From the NCBI RefSeq assembly GCF_017810075.1, contig NZ_JADNYK010000009.1, forward strand, positions 62,001 to 126,000: DNA of 64,000 nt, written 5' to 3'. The position numbers and the translations under genes are program-made. Shown piece after piece: positions 41,190 through 51,022 of this stretch. The stretch comes from Pseudozobellia sp. WGM2 (GTDB taxonomy: Bacteria; Bacteroidota; Bacteroidia; Flavobacteriales; Flavobacteriaceae). The notes under the pieces are model-generated. The model did no database searches. It worked only from the letters and a program-made list of their open reading frames with translations, and was not told the DNA's origin. Within the stretch, counting starts at the first letter, position 1; every line of letters starts with the position of its first letter.

Positions 41190-42649
41190 AACTGTTAAAG
41201 GACATACTATACGGGGCCGGCCTTAATGCCGTAAACGGCTCTACCGATATTTTGGTGAACGAAATCTGTTTCGATTCGAGAAAAGTTGCTATGGACGATG
41301 TTTTCGTTGCCATCAAGGGAACCCTGACCGATGGTCATCTTTACATTCAAAGAGCGATCGATTTGGGGGCCAAAGCCATCGTGTGTGAAGAATTCCCCCA
41401 GTTGTTGGTCGATGGTATTACCTATGTCGAGGTCGAAGATGGTAACACGGCTTTAGCGGTCATGGCTTCCAATTACTACGGTAATCCCTCTAAAAATCTA
41501 AAATTGGTCGGGGTTACGGGTACCAACGGTAAAACGACGATCAGTAGCCTGTTATATCAGTTGTTCAAAAAAGCGGGGTACAAGGTGGGGCTGCTTTCCA
41601 CTATAAAAATTATGGTCGATGATACGGTTCATGCGACCACACATACCACGCCCGATGCTCTGACCATCAACAAGCATCTAAGTTTGATGAACGAGGTGGG
41701 TGTTGAATTTTGCTTTATGGAGGTCAGTTCCCATGGTATTCACCAAAAAAGAACCAAAGGTTTGGTCTTTGAAGGTGCCATCTTTACGAACCTTTCGCAC
41801 GATCATTTAGACTACCACAAGACTTTTGCCGAATACCGTGACACGAAGAAGATACTCTTTGACGAGTTACCGAAGAAAGCCTTCGCCCTCACCAATATCG
41901 ACGACAAAAACGGAGCCGTGATGTTGCAGAATACCAAGGCCAAAAAATATACTTACGCGTTGCAGAACTTCGCCGATTTTCGAGGTCAGGTACTGGAGGC
42001 ACAGTTTACCGGGCAACTGTTAAAAATTAACGAACTGGAGCTGTGGTCAAAATTAATAGGCCACTTCAATGCCTCGAATATGTTGGCTATTTACGCCACA
42101 GCGGATTTATTGGGGCTCGAGACACTTGAGACCCTTCGACTTTTGAGCGAACTCGATAATGTAGATGGCAGGTTTCAACACCACATATCTGCGACGAAGA
42201 TAACGGCGATAGTGGATTATGCCCATACGCCGGATGCACTTAAAAATGTGTTGGAGACTATCCACACGTTGAGAACTGGAAATGAACGCGTCATCACCGT
42301 TGTGGGGTGTGGTGGCGATAGAGACAGCTCTAAGCGTCCGGTTATGGGTCATATCGCATCGGAGATGAGCAATCAGGCGATTTTTACTTCAGACAATCCT
42401 AGAAGTGAATCGCCTGGTGCCATTATCAGTGATATGGAAGCCGGTGTCGAAGCACAGAATGTCAAGAAAACCCTTTCTATCGAAAATAGGGAACAGGCCA
42501 TTAAAGCCGCTTGTCAAATGGCGGAGTCGGAAGACATCATCTTAATTGCGGGCAAGGGCCATGAAACCTATCAAGAAACCAATGGAAAACGGATAGATTT
42601 TGATGATTTCAAGATTGTAAAGAACCTATTAAAAGACTTGAATAAATAA
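41186..42649 (+). CDS. murE: UDP-MurNAc-tripeptide synthetase MurE (meso-DAP type)
   Basis: 487 residues, TTG start overlapping the ftsI TGA (TTGA). Mur ligase features: GVTGTNGKTTISSLLY (ATP loop), THTTPDALT, NLSHDHLDYH and CGGDRDSSKRPVMG. The DNPR motif in FTSDNPRSESPG marks use of meso-diaminopimelate rather than lysine. Adds the third residue of the peptide stem. Confidence 0.97.
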   Translation: MKLLKDILYGAGLNAVNGSTDILVNEICFDSRKVAMDDVFVAIKGTLTDGHLYIQRAIDLGAKAIVCEEFPQLLVDGITYVEVEDGNTALAVMASNYYGNPSKNLKLVGVTGTNGKTTISSLLYQLFKKAGYKVGLLSTIKIMVDDTVHATTHTTPDALTINKHLSLMNEVGVEFCFMEVSSHGIHQKRTKGLVFEGAIFTNLSHDHLDYHKTFAEYRDTKKILFDELPKKAFALTNIDDKNGAVMLQNTKAKKYTYALQNFADFRGQVLEAQFTGQLLKINELELWSKLIGHFNASNMLAIYATADLLGLETLETLRLLSELDNVDGRFQHHISATKITAIVDYAHTPDALKNVLETIHTLRTGNERVITVVGCGGDRDSSKRPVMGHIASEMSNQAIFTSDNPRSESPGAIISDMEAGVEAQNVKKTLSIENREQAIKAACQMAESEDIILIAGKGHETYQETNGKRIDFDDFKIVKNLLKDLNK

Positions 42650-42712
42650 ATGGTGATAGCCTTGATCGGCCACCGCATCCTAGGATAACCAGAACCTAGA
42701 AACTAGAAAGCT

Positions 42713-43933
42713 ATGTTGTACTACTTGTTCGAATTTTTGGAAAAAGAATACCAGTTGCCCGGGGCGAGCTTATTTCAGTTCATGACCTTTAGGGCGGCCA
42801 TGGCCATTCTTACCTCTTTGCTCATAGCTACGGCGTATGGTAAGCGTGTTATTCTTTTTCTTCAAAAACAACAAATAGGCGAAAGTATACGTGACCTGGG
42901 TCTTGAAGGCCAACAGCAAAAGGCGGGCACGCCGACCATGGGTGGTTTGATCATCATTATGTCGACTTTGATTCCTGTGCTGCTGTTCGCCAAATTAGAG
43001 AACATATACATCTTACTGTTGATTGTCACTACCCTGTGGATGGGCTTTATCGGCTTTGCCGATGACTACATCAAGGTATTCAAAAAAGACAAGCAAGGTC
43101 TGAAAGGGCGGTTCAAGGTGTTGGGGCAAGTGGTACTTGGTTTGGGAGTTGGGGCCACGCTATACTTTCACCCTAGGGTAACCATGAAAGAAGAGAATAG
43201 CAGTCAAATCACCCAACAATTCCAGGTGCGAGATGTAGAGGGTTCCGAGATAAAATCGACGAGTACCACGGTGCCTTTCTTTAAAAATAATGAGCTTGAC
43301 TATAGCGATTTTATCAGTTGGGCAGGTGAAGGTGCCAAAGATTATGCGTGGTTGGTTTTTATTCCTATTGTCATATTGATCGTAACGGCCGTTTCCAATG
43401 GAGCCAACCTTACCGATGGTATCGATGGGCTAGCGGCGGGTACTTCGGCAATTATAGCATTTACCCTGGGCGTTTTTGCATGGGTGTCGGGTAACATCAT
43501 ATTTTCAGATTATCTCGATATCATGTTTATACCCAATTCTGGAGAATTGGTGGTTTTTATCACCGCTTTTGTTGGGGCATTAGTGGGCTTTCTCTGGTAT
43601 AATACATTTCCGGCCCAAGTTTTTATGGGCGATACGGGCAGTTTGACCATTGGGGGTATTATAGCCGTTATCGCCATCATCGTTCGAAAAGAACTGTTGA
43701 TTCCACTGCTTTGCGGAATCTTCTTTGCCGAATCGCTTTCGGTTATGATACAGGTAAGTTATTTCAAGTACACGAGAAAAAAATTCGGTGAAGGCAGACG
43801 TATTTTTCTAATGTCTCCTATACACCACCACTATCAAAAGAAGGGATATCACGAAAGTAAGATAGTAACCCGTTTTTGGATCATCGGTATTCTATTGGCC
43901 ATTCTTACCATCGTAACATTGAAGATACGATAA
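42713..43933 (+). CDS. mraY: Phospho-MurNAc-pentapeptide transferase MraY
   Basis: 406 residues, longer than E. coli MraY (360). About ten membrane helices; catalytic segments [38 protein letters not shown] and [13 protein letters not shown] hydrophilic insertion of about 50 residues (about 155-205, [18 protein letters not shown] onward) explains the extra length and is typical of Bacteroidota. Forms lipid I from UDP-MurNAc-pentapeptide and undecaprenyl phosphate. murF is not in this cluster. Confidence 0.97.
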   Translation: MLYYLFEFLEKEYQLPGASLFQFMTFRAAMAILTSLLIATAYGKRVILFLQKQQIGESIRDLGLEGQQQKAGTPTMGGLIIIMSTLIPVLLFAKLENIYILLLIVTTLWMGFIGFADDYIKVFKKDKQGLKGRFKVLGQVVLGLGVGATLYFHPRVTMKEENSSQITQQFQVRDVEGSEIKSTSTTVPFFKNNELDYSDFISWAGEGAKDYAWLVFIPIVILIVTAVSNGANLTDGIDGLAAGTSAIIAFTLGVFAWVSGNIIFSDYLDIMFIPNSGELVVFITAFVGALVGFLWYNTFPAQVFMGDTGSLTIGGIIAVIAIIVRKELLIPLLCGIFFAESLSVMIQVSYFKYTRKKFGEGRRIFLMSPIHHHYQKKGYHESKIVTRFWIIGILLAILTIVTLKIR

Positions 43934-43934
43934 G

Positions 43935-45269
43935 ATGAAACGGTTGGTGATTTTAGGCGGAGGCGAGAGCGGAGTAGGTACCGCCATTTTAGGAAAGAAA
44001 AAAGGATATGAGGTTTTTGTATCCGACAGCGGAAAGCTGAAAGAAAAGTATAAAGACGTTCTTGAACATTTTGATATTGATTGGGAAGCCGAGGGGCATA
44101 CGGAAGCAAAGATCCTGAATGCCGATTTGGTCATGAAAAGTCCGGGAATACCCGATAGGGTTCCGTTGGTAAAGGCGCTCGTCGAAAAAGGCGTTCCGGT
44201 AATTTCTGAAATAGAGTTTGCATCACGATTTACCGATGCCAAAATTGTGGGCATCACCGGTAGTAACGGTAAGACCACGACGACCATGTTGACGAACCAT
44301 CTTTTGAAAGAAGGCGGATTGCACGTGGGTATGGCGGGCAACATAGGTGATAGCTATGCGCAAATGGTAGCGGAAAATGATTTTGACCTGTATGTATTGG
44401 AAATTAGCAGTTTTCAGTTAGACGGAATCGTGAATTTCGCTCCGCACATAGCGATTTTAACGAATATTACACCGGATCATTTAGACCGCTACGAATATAA
44501 ATTCGAGAATTATATCGCCTCGAAGTTTCGTATCGCCGAGAATCAGACCGAAGAAGACTATTTCATCTATGATGCCGATGACCCGGTGATCAGCGAATGG
44601 ATGAAAGACCATCCGATCAAATCAAAATTGCTTCCATTTTCATTGGAAAAGGAACTGGAAGAAGGCGCTTATTTAAAAGACAATAAAATAATACTGAACA
44701 TAACTAACGAAACACTCGAAATGACAACAGAAGCACTAGCCTTAGAAGGCAAACACAACGTAAAAAACACCATGGCCGCCATGACCGCAGCCAAATTGGT
44801 AAGCATTCGTAAAGAATCTATCCGTGAGAGTATCGCCAATTTTCAAGGCGCACCGCACCGATTGGAGAAAGTACTGAAAATACATCACGTACAATACATC
44901 AACGACTCAAAGGCAACCAACGTGAATTCGGTCTTTTATGCTTTAGATAGTGTTAAAACACCTGTAGTTTGGATCGCTGGCGGTCAAGATAAGGGCAATG
45001 ACTATAAAGAGTTGATGCCATTGGTTCGTGAAAAGGTAAAGGCAATCGTATGCCTTGGGCTTGACAATGAGAAATTGAAGGATGCCTTTGGCAACGTGGT
45101 AGATCTCGTAGTAGAGACCTACGCGATGGAAGAGGCCGTTAAAGTAGCCTATAAAATAGCCGGTAGAGGTGATACGGTTTTGTTGTCCCCCGCCTGTGCC
45201 AGTTTCGACCTATTTAAAAATTATGAGGATAGAGGGGATCAGTTCAAGAACGCCGTAAAGAATTTATAG
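43935..45269 (+). CDS. murD: UDP-MurNAc-L-alanine:D-glutamate ligase MurD
   Basis: 444 residues, one base after mraY. Rossmann start LVILGGGESGVGTAIL, ATP loop GITGSNGKTTTTML, NITPDHLDRY, and HNVKNTMAAMTAA, INDSKATNVNSV, GGQDKGNDY and SPACASFDLFKNYEDRGDQF, all diagnostic of MurD. Adds D-glutamate to UDP-MurNAc-L-Ala. Confidence 0.97.
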   Translation: MKRLVILGGGESGVGTAILGKKKGYEVFVSDSGKLKEKYKDVLEHFDIDWEAEGHTEAKILNADLVMKSPGIPDRVPLVKALVEKGVPVISEIEFASRFTDAKIVGITGSNGKTTTTMLTNHLLKEGGLHVGMAGNIGDSYAQMVAENDFDLYVLEISSFQLDGIVNFAPHIAILTNITPDHLDRYEYKFENYIASKFRIAENQTEEDYFIYDADDPVISEWMKDHPIKSKLLPFSLEKELEEGAYLKDNKIILNITNETLEMTTEALALEGKHNVKNTMAAMTAAKLVSIRKESIRESIANFQGAPHRLEKVLKIHHVQYINDSKATNVNSVFYALDSVKTPVVWIAGGQDKGNDYKELMPLVREKVKAIVCLGLDNEKLKDAFGNVVDLVVETYAMEEAVKVAYKIAGRGDTVLLSPACASFDLFKNYEDRGDQFKNAVKNL

Positions 45270-45298
45270 TCGATTAAGTAATCTGAAAATAGAGACTG

Positions 45299-46495
45299 TT
45301 GAAAACATTTTTTCAAAATATAAGAGGTGATAAAGCTATTTGGGCCGTGGTGGCCCTTTTGGCCTTGTTCTCTTTTTTACCTGTCTACAGTGCCAGTAGT
45401 AACTTGGTATATGTGGTGGGTAGCGGTACTACTTTCGGTCATTTGTTGAGGCACGCCATGCTTCTGGTCTTAGGTTTCGGTATTATTTATGGCGTGCACA
45501 GAATACCTACCCATTTCTTTAAGGGGTTATCATTGATTGCCCTTCCGGTGATATTGGTGTTATTGGGCTTTACATTGGCTCAAGGCACTACTATCGATGG
45601 GGCGAATGCCAGCCGATGGATCAGTATTCCGTTGGTAGGCGGGTTTCAGCCCTCTAATCTGGCGGCAGTCGTATTGATGATTTATGTGGCACGGTACCTT
45701 TCGAAGGTTCGAGATAAGAAAGTTAGTTTTAAAGAGAGTATAGTGCCGTTGTGGCTTCCGGTATTTGTGGTGATAGTTTTGATTCTGCCGGCCAACTTTT
45801 CTACGGCGGCCATCATTTTCACAATGGTCTTGTTGTTGTGTTTTTTAGGAGGATATCCTATCAAATACCTATTGGGCATAGTGGGCACCGGTGTTATTTG
45901 TTTGGCATTTTTTGTGCTTACCGCTAAGGCCGCTCCGGGTTTGTTCCCGAACCGTGTAGATACCTGGATGAGCCGCATCGAGAGCTTCTCCAATCCGGGA
46001 AATTCAGATGCCAATTATCAAATAGAAAGAGCCAAAATTGCCATTGCTACGGGTGGTATAGTAGGTAAGGGTGCAGGTAAAAGCATTCAAAAGAATTTTT
46101 TGCCCCAGAGTTCATCCGATTTTATATATGCCATCATCGTTGAAGAATACGGATTGATAGGTGGCATCGTACTCATGCTGTTCTACCTCTTTTTATTGTT
46201 TAGAATTACGGTCGTTGCCAACGCCAACCCAACCATATTCGGTAAGTTATTGGTATTGGGGGTAGGTATTCCCATCATATTTCAAGCCTTGATCAATATG
46301 GCGGTTGCCGTAGAGCTGTTTCCTGTTACCGGGCAGAACCTTCCCTTGGTAAGTAGAGGTGGTACCAGTAGCTGGATGACCTGTTTGGCCATCGGTATCA
46401 TTCTCGGTGCGAGTAATAGAGAACAAGCGGTAGAATCAAAAAAATCTACCATAGATGAAACGAACCCTTTAGAGATTTTAAGTGGCCAATTATAA
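45299..46495 (+). CDS. ftsW: Division SEDS glycosyltransferase FtsW
   Basis: 398 residues, TTG start 29 bp after murD. Ten-helix SEDS protein: [62 protein letters not shown] and [19 protein letters not shown] hold the conserved catalytic Asp-like and Ser-Arg-Gly-Gly motifs. Polymerises septal glycan together with FtsI. Stop overlaps murG by 14 bp. Confidence 0.96.
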   Translation: MKTFFQNIRGDKAIWAVVALLALFSFLPVYSASSNLVYVVGSGTTFGHLLRHAMLLVLGFGIIYGVHRIPTHFFKGLSLIALPVILVLLGFTLAQGTTIDGANASRWISIPLVGGFQPSNLAAVVLMIYVARYLSKVRDKKVSFKESIVPLWLPVFVVIVLILPANFSTAAIIFTMVLLLCFLGGYPIKYLLGIVGTGVICLAFFVLTAKAAPGLFPNRVDTWMSRIESFSNPGNSDANYQIERAKIAIATGGIVGKGAGKSIQKNFLPQSSSDFIYAIIVEEYGLIGGIVLMLFYLFLLFRITVVANANPTIFGKLLVLGVGIPIIFQALINMAVAVELFPVTGQNLPLVSRGGTSSWMTCLAIGIILGASNREQAVESKKSTIDETNPLEILSGQL

Positions 46496-47579
46496 GTTCA
46501 TACTCTCGGGAGGGGGCACGGGCGGGCATATTTATCCCGCAATCGCGATTGCGAACGAATTGAAAAGAAGATATCCTGATGCGGAGTTTTTATTTGTAGG
46601 CGCAGAGGGCCGTATGGAGATGGAGAAAGTACCTCAAGCTGGGTACCAAATTGAAGGTTTATGGATCACAGGGTTACAACGGAAACTGACCCTTAAGAAT
46701 TTAATGTTTCCTTTTAAAGTAATAAGCAGTTTGTTGAAAGCAGGTAAAATAGCGAATCGATTTAAGCCAGATGTGGTGATAGGTACCGGTGGCTTTGCCA
46801 GTGGCCCGATGTTGCGTGTGGCTTCCGGTAAGGGCATGCCCTGTGTTTTGCAAGAGCAAAATTCTTTCGCGGGCATAACCAACAAACTTTTAAAAGATAG
46901 GGTCGCTAAAATTTGTGTGGCCTATGACGGTATGGAGCAGTTTTTTCCGGCCGATAAAATAGTAAAAACAGGAAACCCTGTAAGGGGAGATTTGGTTGAA
47001 ATGAAAAGTGAAAAGTCCGAGGCCCTCAATTTCTTTGGATTGGATAGCCATAAATCCACTCTATTGATTTTAGGGGGTAGTCTCGGCGCAAGACGCATTA
47101 ACCAATTGATTGCCCAAAAACTTGAATATTTAAAGGCATTAGGTCTACAGTTGGTTTGGCAATGTGGAAAACTGTATATCGATGAGTATAAAAAATACGA
47201 GTCCGATTCGATAAAAGTGTTAGGTTTTATGAACCGTATGGATTATGCATATACAGCGGCCGATATGATTATTTCAAGGTCGGGTGCAGGGGCGGTTTCC
47301 GAACTGAGTATAGTAGGTAAACCAGTGCTATTTATTCCTTCGCCGAACGTTGCTGAAGATCATCAGACCAAGAATGCACAGTCTTTGGTCGATGAAGATG
47401 CCGCTATCATGCTAAGAGAAGCTGAATTGGATGAGCGCTTTGAAACGACCTTTGACAAGTTGGTCGAAGACAAGACGTATCAAGCGAGTTTGTCGGCCAA
47501 TATAAAGAAAATGGCGCTACCCGATGCTACCAAGCATATCGTAGACGAAATAGAAAAATTATTACCATCGATCAAATGA
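46482..47579 (+). CDS. murG: Lipid II synthase MurG
   Basis: 365 residues, GTG start inside ftsW. GT-B fold: [19 protein letters not shown] (lipid/phosphate loop), [39 protein letters not shown] and [19 protein letters not shown] with the donor-binding Glu, and [11 protein letters not shown]. Transfers GlcNAc to lipid I at the membrane. Confidence 0.97.
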   Translation: MANYKFILSGGGTGGHIYPAIAIANELKRRYPDAEFLFVGAEGRMEMEKVPQAGYQIEGLWITGLQRKLTLKNLMFPFKVISSLLKAGKIANRFKPDVVIGTGGFASGPMLRVASGKGMPCVLQEQNSFAGITNKLLKDRVAKICVAYDGMEQFFPADKIVKTGNPVRGDLVEMKSEKSEALNFFGLDSHKSTLLILGGSLGARRINQLIAQKLEYLKALGLQLVWQCGKLYIDEYKKYESDSIKVLGFMNRMDYAYTAADMIISRSGAGAVSELSIVGKPVLFIPSPNVAEDHQTKNAQSLVDEDAAIMLREAELDERFETTFDKLVEDKTYQASLSANIKKMALPDATKHIVDEIEKLLPSIK

Positions 47580-48928
47580 ACTTGAAGCATATTAATAACG
47601 TCTTTTTTATTGGCATCGGAGGCATTGGTATGTCTGCTTTGGCACGTTACTTCAAGTTTTTGGGTAAAAATGTGGCAGGCTACGATAAAACCGAAACCCC
47701 TTTGACGCAAGAGTTGACGGGTTTAGGTATAGATGTTCATTATGAAGATTCGGTAGACCTTATTCCCGAAAAATATAGAGATGCTACATTAACCCTAGTG
47801 GTGTTTACTCCGGCAGTTTCTGTTGAACATTTGCAGTATCAGTACTTTTTGAACCGTGACTATCAAATCAAGAAACGCTCTGAAGTACTTGGTCTAATTA
47901 CAAAAGATACATTTTGCTTCGCTGTAGCGGGTACACATGGCAAGACGACCACGACCAGTATTCTTGCCCACTTATTAAAGGAAACAAATACCCCGTTTAC
48001 CGCATTTTTGGGGGGTATTTCAGAAGATTTCAATTCTAATTTTGTTTTCGAGGGAAACGAATTTTCGGTAGTTGAGGCCGATGAGTTCGATAGGTCTTTT
48101 TTAAGGTTGTTTCCTAATGTGGCCTGTGTAACCTCAATGGATGCCGATCATCTTGATATTTATGGTGATGCGAGCGAGTTGGAAAAGTCATTTAGGGAGT
48201 TTGTGGCCAAGATCAGACCAGATGGAAAATTGTTGGTTCGTAATGGATTGCCTTTAGCAGGGCAAACCTACGGTATAGATGACGGTAGCGATTACTGCAT
48301 AGAGAATCTTTCGATATTGAACGGAACCTATTTATTTGACATTCGCACCCCTGAAGGAACGTTGAAAAACATAAAATTCAATAAGCCCGGCAGGCATAAC
48401 CTTTTGAACGGACTTGTGGCATTTGCGATGGCCACAAATTCTGGAAGACCAGCGAAAGATTTGGCAAATGCCCTAGAAACCTTTAAAGGGGTACAACGAA
48501 GATTTTCATATAAAATCAAGCGACAAGATTTTGTTTATATCGATGATTATGCCCATCATCCTACAGAAATAAATGCGATTTATGAGGCGGTTTCAGAAAT
48601 GCATCCCCATAAAAAAACATTGGTCATTTTTCAGCCGCATCTTTTTTCAAGAACAAGGGATTTTGCAGATGAATTCGCCAAAAGTCTTTCGCAATTCGAC
48701 AGCATTTTACTTTTAGATATCTATCCGGCAAGAGAAAAACCTATTGAAGGGGTTACCTCTCAATGGTTGCTTGAAAAAATAGATAACCCTAATAAAAAAA
48801 GAATTGATAAAACAAATCTTATAAAAGAAATAAAACAACAAAATGTTGATGTACTCATTACGATGGGGGCAGGTGACATAGGCTTAGAGGTAGCGAAACT
48901 TACAAAAGAATTAGAGAATGGGTATTAA
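47576..48928 (+). CDS. murC: UDP-MurNAc:L-alanine ligase MurC
   Basis: 450 residues, ATG overlapping the murG stop. [33 protein letters not shown] (ATP loop), [44 protein letters not shown] and [12 protein letters not shown] are classic MurC blocks. Adds the first stem residue. Stop overlaps ftsQ by 11 bp. Confidence 0.97.
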   Translation: MNLKHINNVFFIGIGGIGMSALARYFKFLGKNVAGYDKTETPLTQELTGLGIDVHYEDSVDLIPEKYRDATLTLVVFTPAVSVEHLQYQYFLNRDYQIKKRSEVLGLITKDTFCFAVAGTHGKTTTTSILAHLLKETNTPFTAFLGGISEDFNSNFVFEGNEFSVVEADEFDRSFLRLFPNVACVTSMDADHLDIYGDASELEKSFREFVAKIRPDGKLLVRNGLPLAGQTYGIDDGSDYCIENLSILNGTYLFDIRTPEGTLKNIKFNKPGRHNLLNGLVAFAMATNSGRPAKDLANALETFKGVQRRFSYKIKRQDFVYIDDYAHHPTEINAIYEAVSEMHPHKKTLVIFQPHLFSRTRDFADEFAKSLSQFDSILLLDIYPAREKPIEGVTSQWLLEKIDNPNKKRIDKTNLIKEIKQQNVDVLITMGAGDIGLEVAKLTKELENGY

Positions 48929-49637
48929 GTATAACTATATTAAGTTGATAGCCTTAATGCTTGTAATCATGGGGCTTTACGCATTTTCGAACCACAGAAA
49001 CGAGCAAAAAGCCATTAACGGAATGGCTGTTGAATTCGTCGGTGACCAGAATTTATATATCACTCAAGGAGCGGTTAATAAATTGTTAATACAAAAATTT
49101 GGCAGCCTTGAAAATGTGCCCAAAGAAAAATTAGTTTTGAATACTATGGAGAAGGCCATCGAGGCCAACGAAATGGTAAAAAGTGCACAAGTTTATCTCA
49201 CCGTAAACGGAAAATTGGCGTCGAAAATCATTCAGCGCAAACCAATCGGACGTATAGAAGGGGATTCTAAGTTTTATCTTGATGATGAAGGAAAACGCAT
49301 GCCATTGTCAATGAGCCATTCAGCTCGCGTACCCATAATTACGGGTGATGTAACGGGCGAGAGCTTGGCTGATGTATATGAAATTTTGAACTATATCAAC
49401 AAAGACGATTTTTTTAGAAAAAATGTGATTGGTATTCATATAGAATCGGAATCTAAGTATCAACTTCGATTTCGTACAGAACAGTTTGTTGTAGAACTGG
49501 GCGATATAGATGATTTACATAAGAAGTTCAGCAATTTCAAGGCGTTTTATGCCAAAGCGAAAAGAGATAAGGCATTGAGCGAATACGGCATGGTAAGTTT
49601 AGAGTTTAATAATCAAGTAGTGTGCACAAAAATATAA
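48918..49637 (+). CDS. ftsQ: Divisome protein FtsQ
   Basis: 239 residues. One N-terminal membrane helix (YIKLIALMLVIMGLYAFS), then a POTRA-like domain (LYITQGAVNKLLIQKFGSL, ANEMVKSAQVYLTVNGKL) and the FtsQ/DivIB beta domain (KFYLDDEGKRMPLSMSHSAR, VPIITGDVT). Sequence similarity to E. coli FtsQ is weak, but position between murC and ftsA settles the call. Confidence 0.93.
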   Translation: MGIKYNYIKLIALMLVIMGLYAFSNHRNEQKAINGMAVEFVGDQNLYITQGAVNKLLIQKFGSLENVPKEKLVLNTMEKAIEANEMVKSAQVYLTVNGKLASKIIQRKPIGRIEGDSKFYLDDEGKRMPLSMSHSARVPIITGDVTGESLADVYEILNYINKDDFFRKNVIGIHIESESKYQLRFRTEQFVVELGDIDDLHKKFSNFKAFYAKAKRDKALSEYGMVSLEFNNQVVCTKI

Positions 49638-49640
49638 GTT

Positions 49641-50981
49641 ATGGAAGTAGGTAAATATTCTGTAGGACTAGACATAGGAACCACCAAAATCGTGGCCATT
49701 ATCGGTCGTGAGAACGAGTACGGTAAAATTGAGGTTTTAGGTATCGGTAAATCTAAAAGTCTTGGTGTACACCGTGGTGTAGTGAACAATATTACCCAAA
49801 CCATACAATCGATTCAACAGGCCGTTGAGGGGGCCGAAGCTAGTTCTGGCCTTAAGATCGGTTCCGTAGTGGTTGGCATTGCGGGGCAGCACATTCGTAG
49901 TCTTCATCATAGCGATTATATCACCAGAGCAGATTCTGAAGAAGTAATCGGCGAAGAAGATCTAGACAAGCTGTGCAATCAAGTGTACAAATTGGTGATG
50001 CTTCCCGGAGAAGAGATTATTCATGTACTTCCTCAAGAATACAAAGTTGACGGGCAGGCCGAAATCAAAGAACCCATCGGAATGTACGGTGGGCGGCTAG
50101 AGGCCAATTTTCATGTAGTTGTCGGTCAAGTATCGTCCATTAAGAACGTGGGGCGTTGCATCAAAAGTGCAGGGCTTGATTTGGGCAATATAACGCTCGA
50201 GCCATTGGCATCATCAGATGCCGTGCTTAGTAAAGAAGAAAAAGAAGCAGGTGTTGCGCTTATCGATATAGGGGGTGGTACAACTGATTTGGCCATTTTT
50301 AAAGACGGTATCATACGCCATACGGCAGTAATACCTTTCGGTGGAGGTGTAATTACAGAAGATATTAAAGAGGGATGCTCGATAATCGAAAAGCAGGCAG
50401 AGCTCTTGAAGATCAAATTCGGTTCGGCCTGGCCCGGTGAGAATAAAGACAATGAGATTGTGTCTATACCTGGTCTGCGCGGCAGGGAACCCAAGGAAAT
50501 CACCTTGAAAAACCTTTCGAAAATTATTCATGCCAGAGTGGTTGAAATTATTGAGCAGGTATATACCGAAATAAAGAATTACGGTCACGACGAGCAGAAG
50601 AAAAAGCTGATTGCCGGTATTGTATTGACCGGAGGTGGCAGCCAATTGAAACATTTAAAGCAGTTGGTAGAATACATCACGGGAATGGACACCCGTATTG
50701 GATACCCCAATGAACATTTGGCAGGCGATTCAGATGAGGAAATTGCTAGTCCGTTATACGCAACTGCGGTGGGCTTGTTGATGAATGCGGTGAACAACGA
50801 AAACAAAAAGAAAACTGTAGAAAATAACGAGCCTCAAATAGAAGAAGAGGGTGAACTGGTCATGGCCGGTCACGAGGAGCCAGCGCCTACTCCCCAAGCT
50901 GCAAAAACAAAAAGAGAAAAAAAATCGGTGTTTGATGTATGGTCTGAGAAATTGAAGGACTTTTTAGACAATGCCGAATAA
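49641..50981 (+). CDS. ftsA: Division actin-like ATPase FtsA
   Basis: 446 residues, three bases after ftsQ. Phosphate loops SVGLDIGTTKIVAIIGRE and GVALIDIGGGTTDLAIFKDG, adenosine motif GIVLTGGGSQLKHLKQLVE, and the 1C domain between. The C-terminal 60 residues are a Lys/Glu/Pro linker ending FDVWSEKLKDFLDNAE, an amphipathic membrane-targeting helix. Anchors FtsZ. Confidence 0.97.
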   Translation: MEVGKYSVGLDIGTTKIVAIIGRENEYGKIEVLGIGKSKSLGVHRGVVNNITQTIQSIQQAVEGAEASSGLKIGSVVVGIAGQHIRSLHHSDYITRADSEEVIGEEDLDKLCNQVYKLVMLPGEEIIHVLPQEYKVDGQAEIKEPIGMYGGRLEANFHVVVGQVSSIKNVGRCIKSAGLDLGNITLEPLASSDAVLSKEEKEAGVALIDIGGGTTDLAIFKDGIIRHTAVIPFGGGVITEDIKEGCSIIEKQAELLKIKFGSAWPGENKDNEIVSIPGLRGREPKEITLKNLSKIIHARVVEIIEQVYTEIKNYGHDEQKKKLIAGIVLTGGGSQLKHLKQLVEYITGMDTRIGYPNEHLAGDSDEEIASPLYATAVGLLMNAVNNENKKKTVENNEPQIEEEGELVMAGHEEPAPTPQAAKTKREKKSVFDVWSEKLKDFLDNAE

Positions 50982-51022
50982 TGAAATAGAAAATAAGCAT
51001 TAACCAGTAATAAAAAATAACT

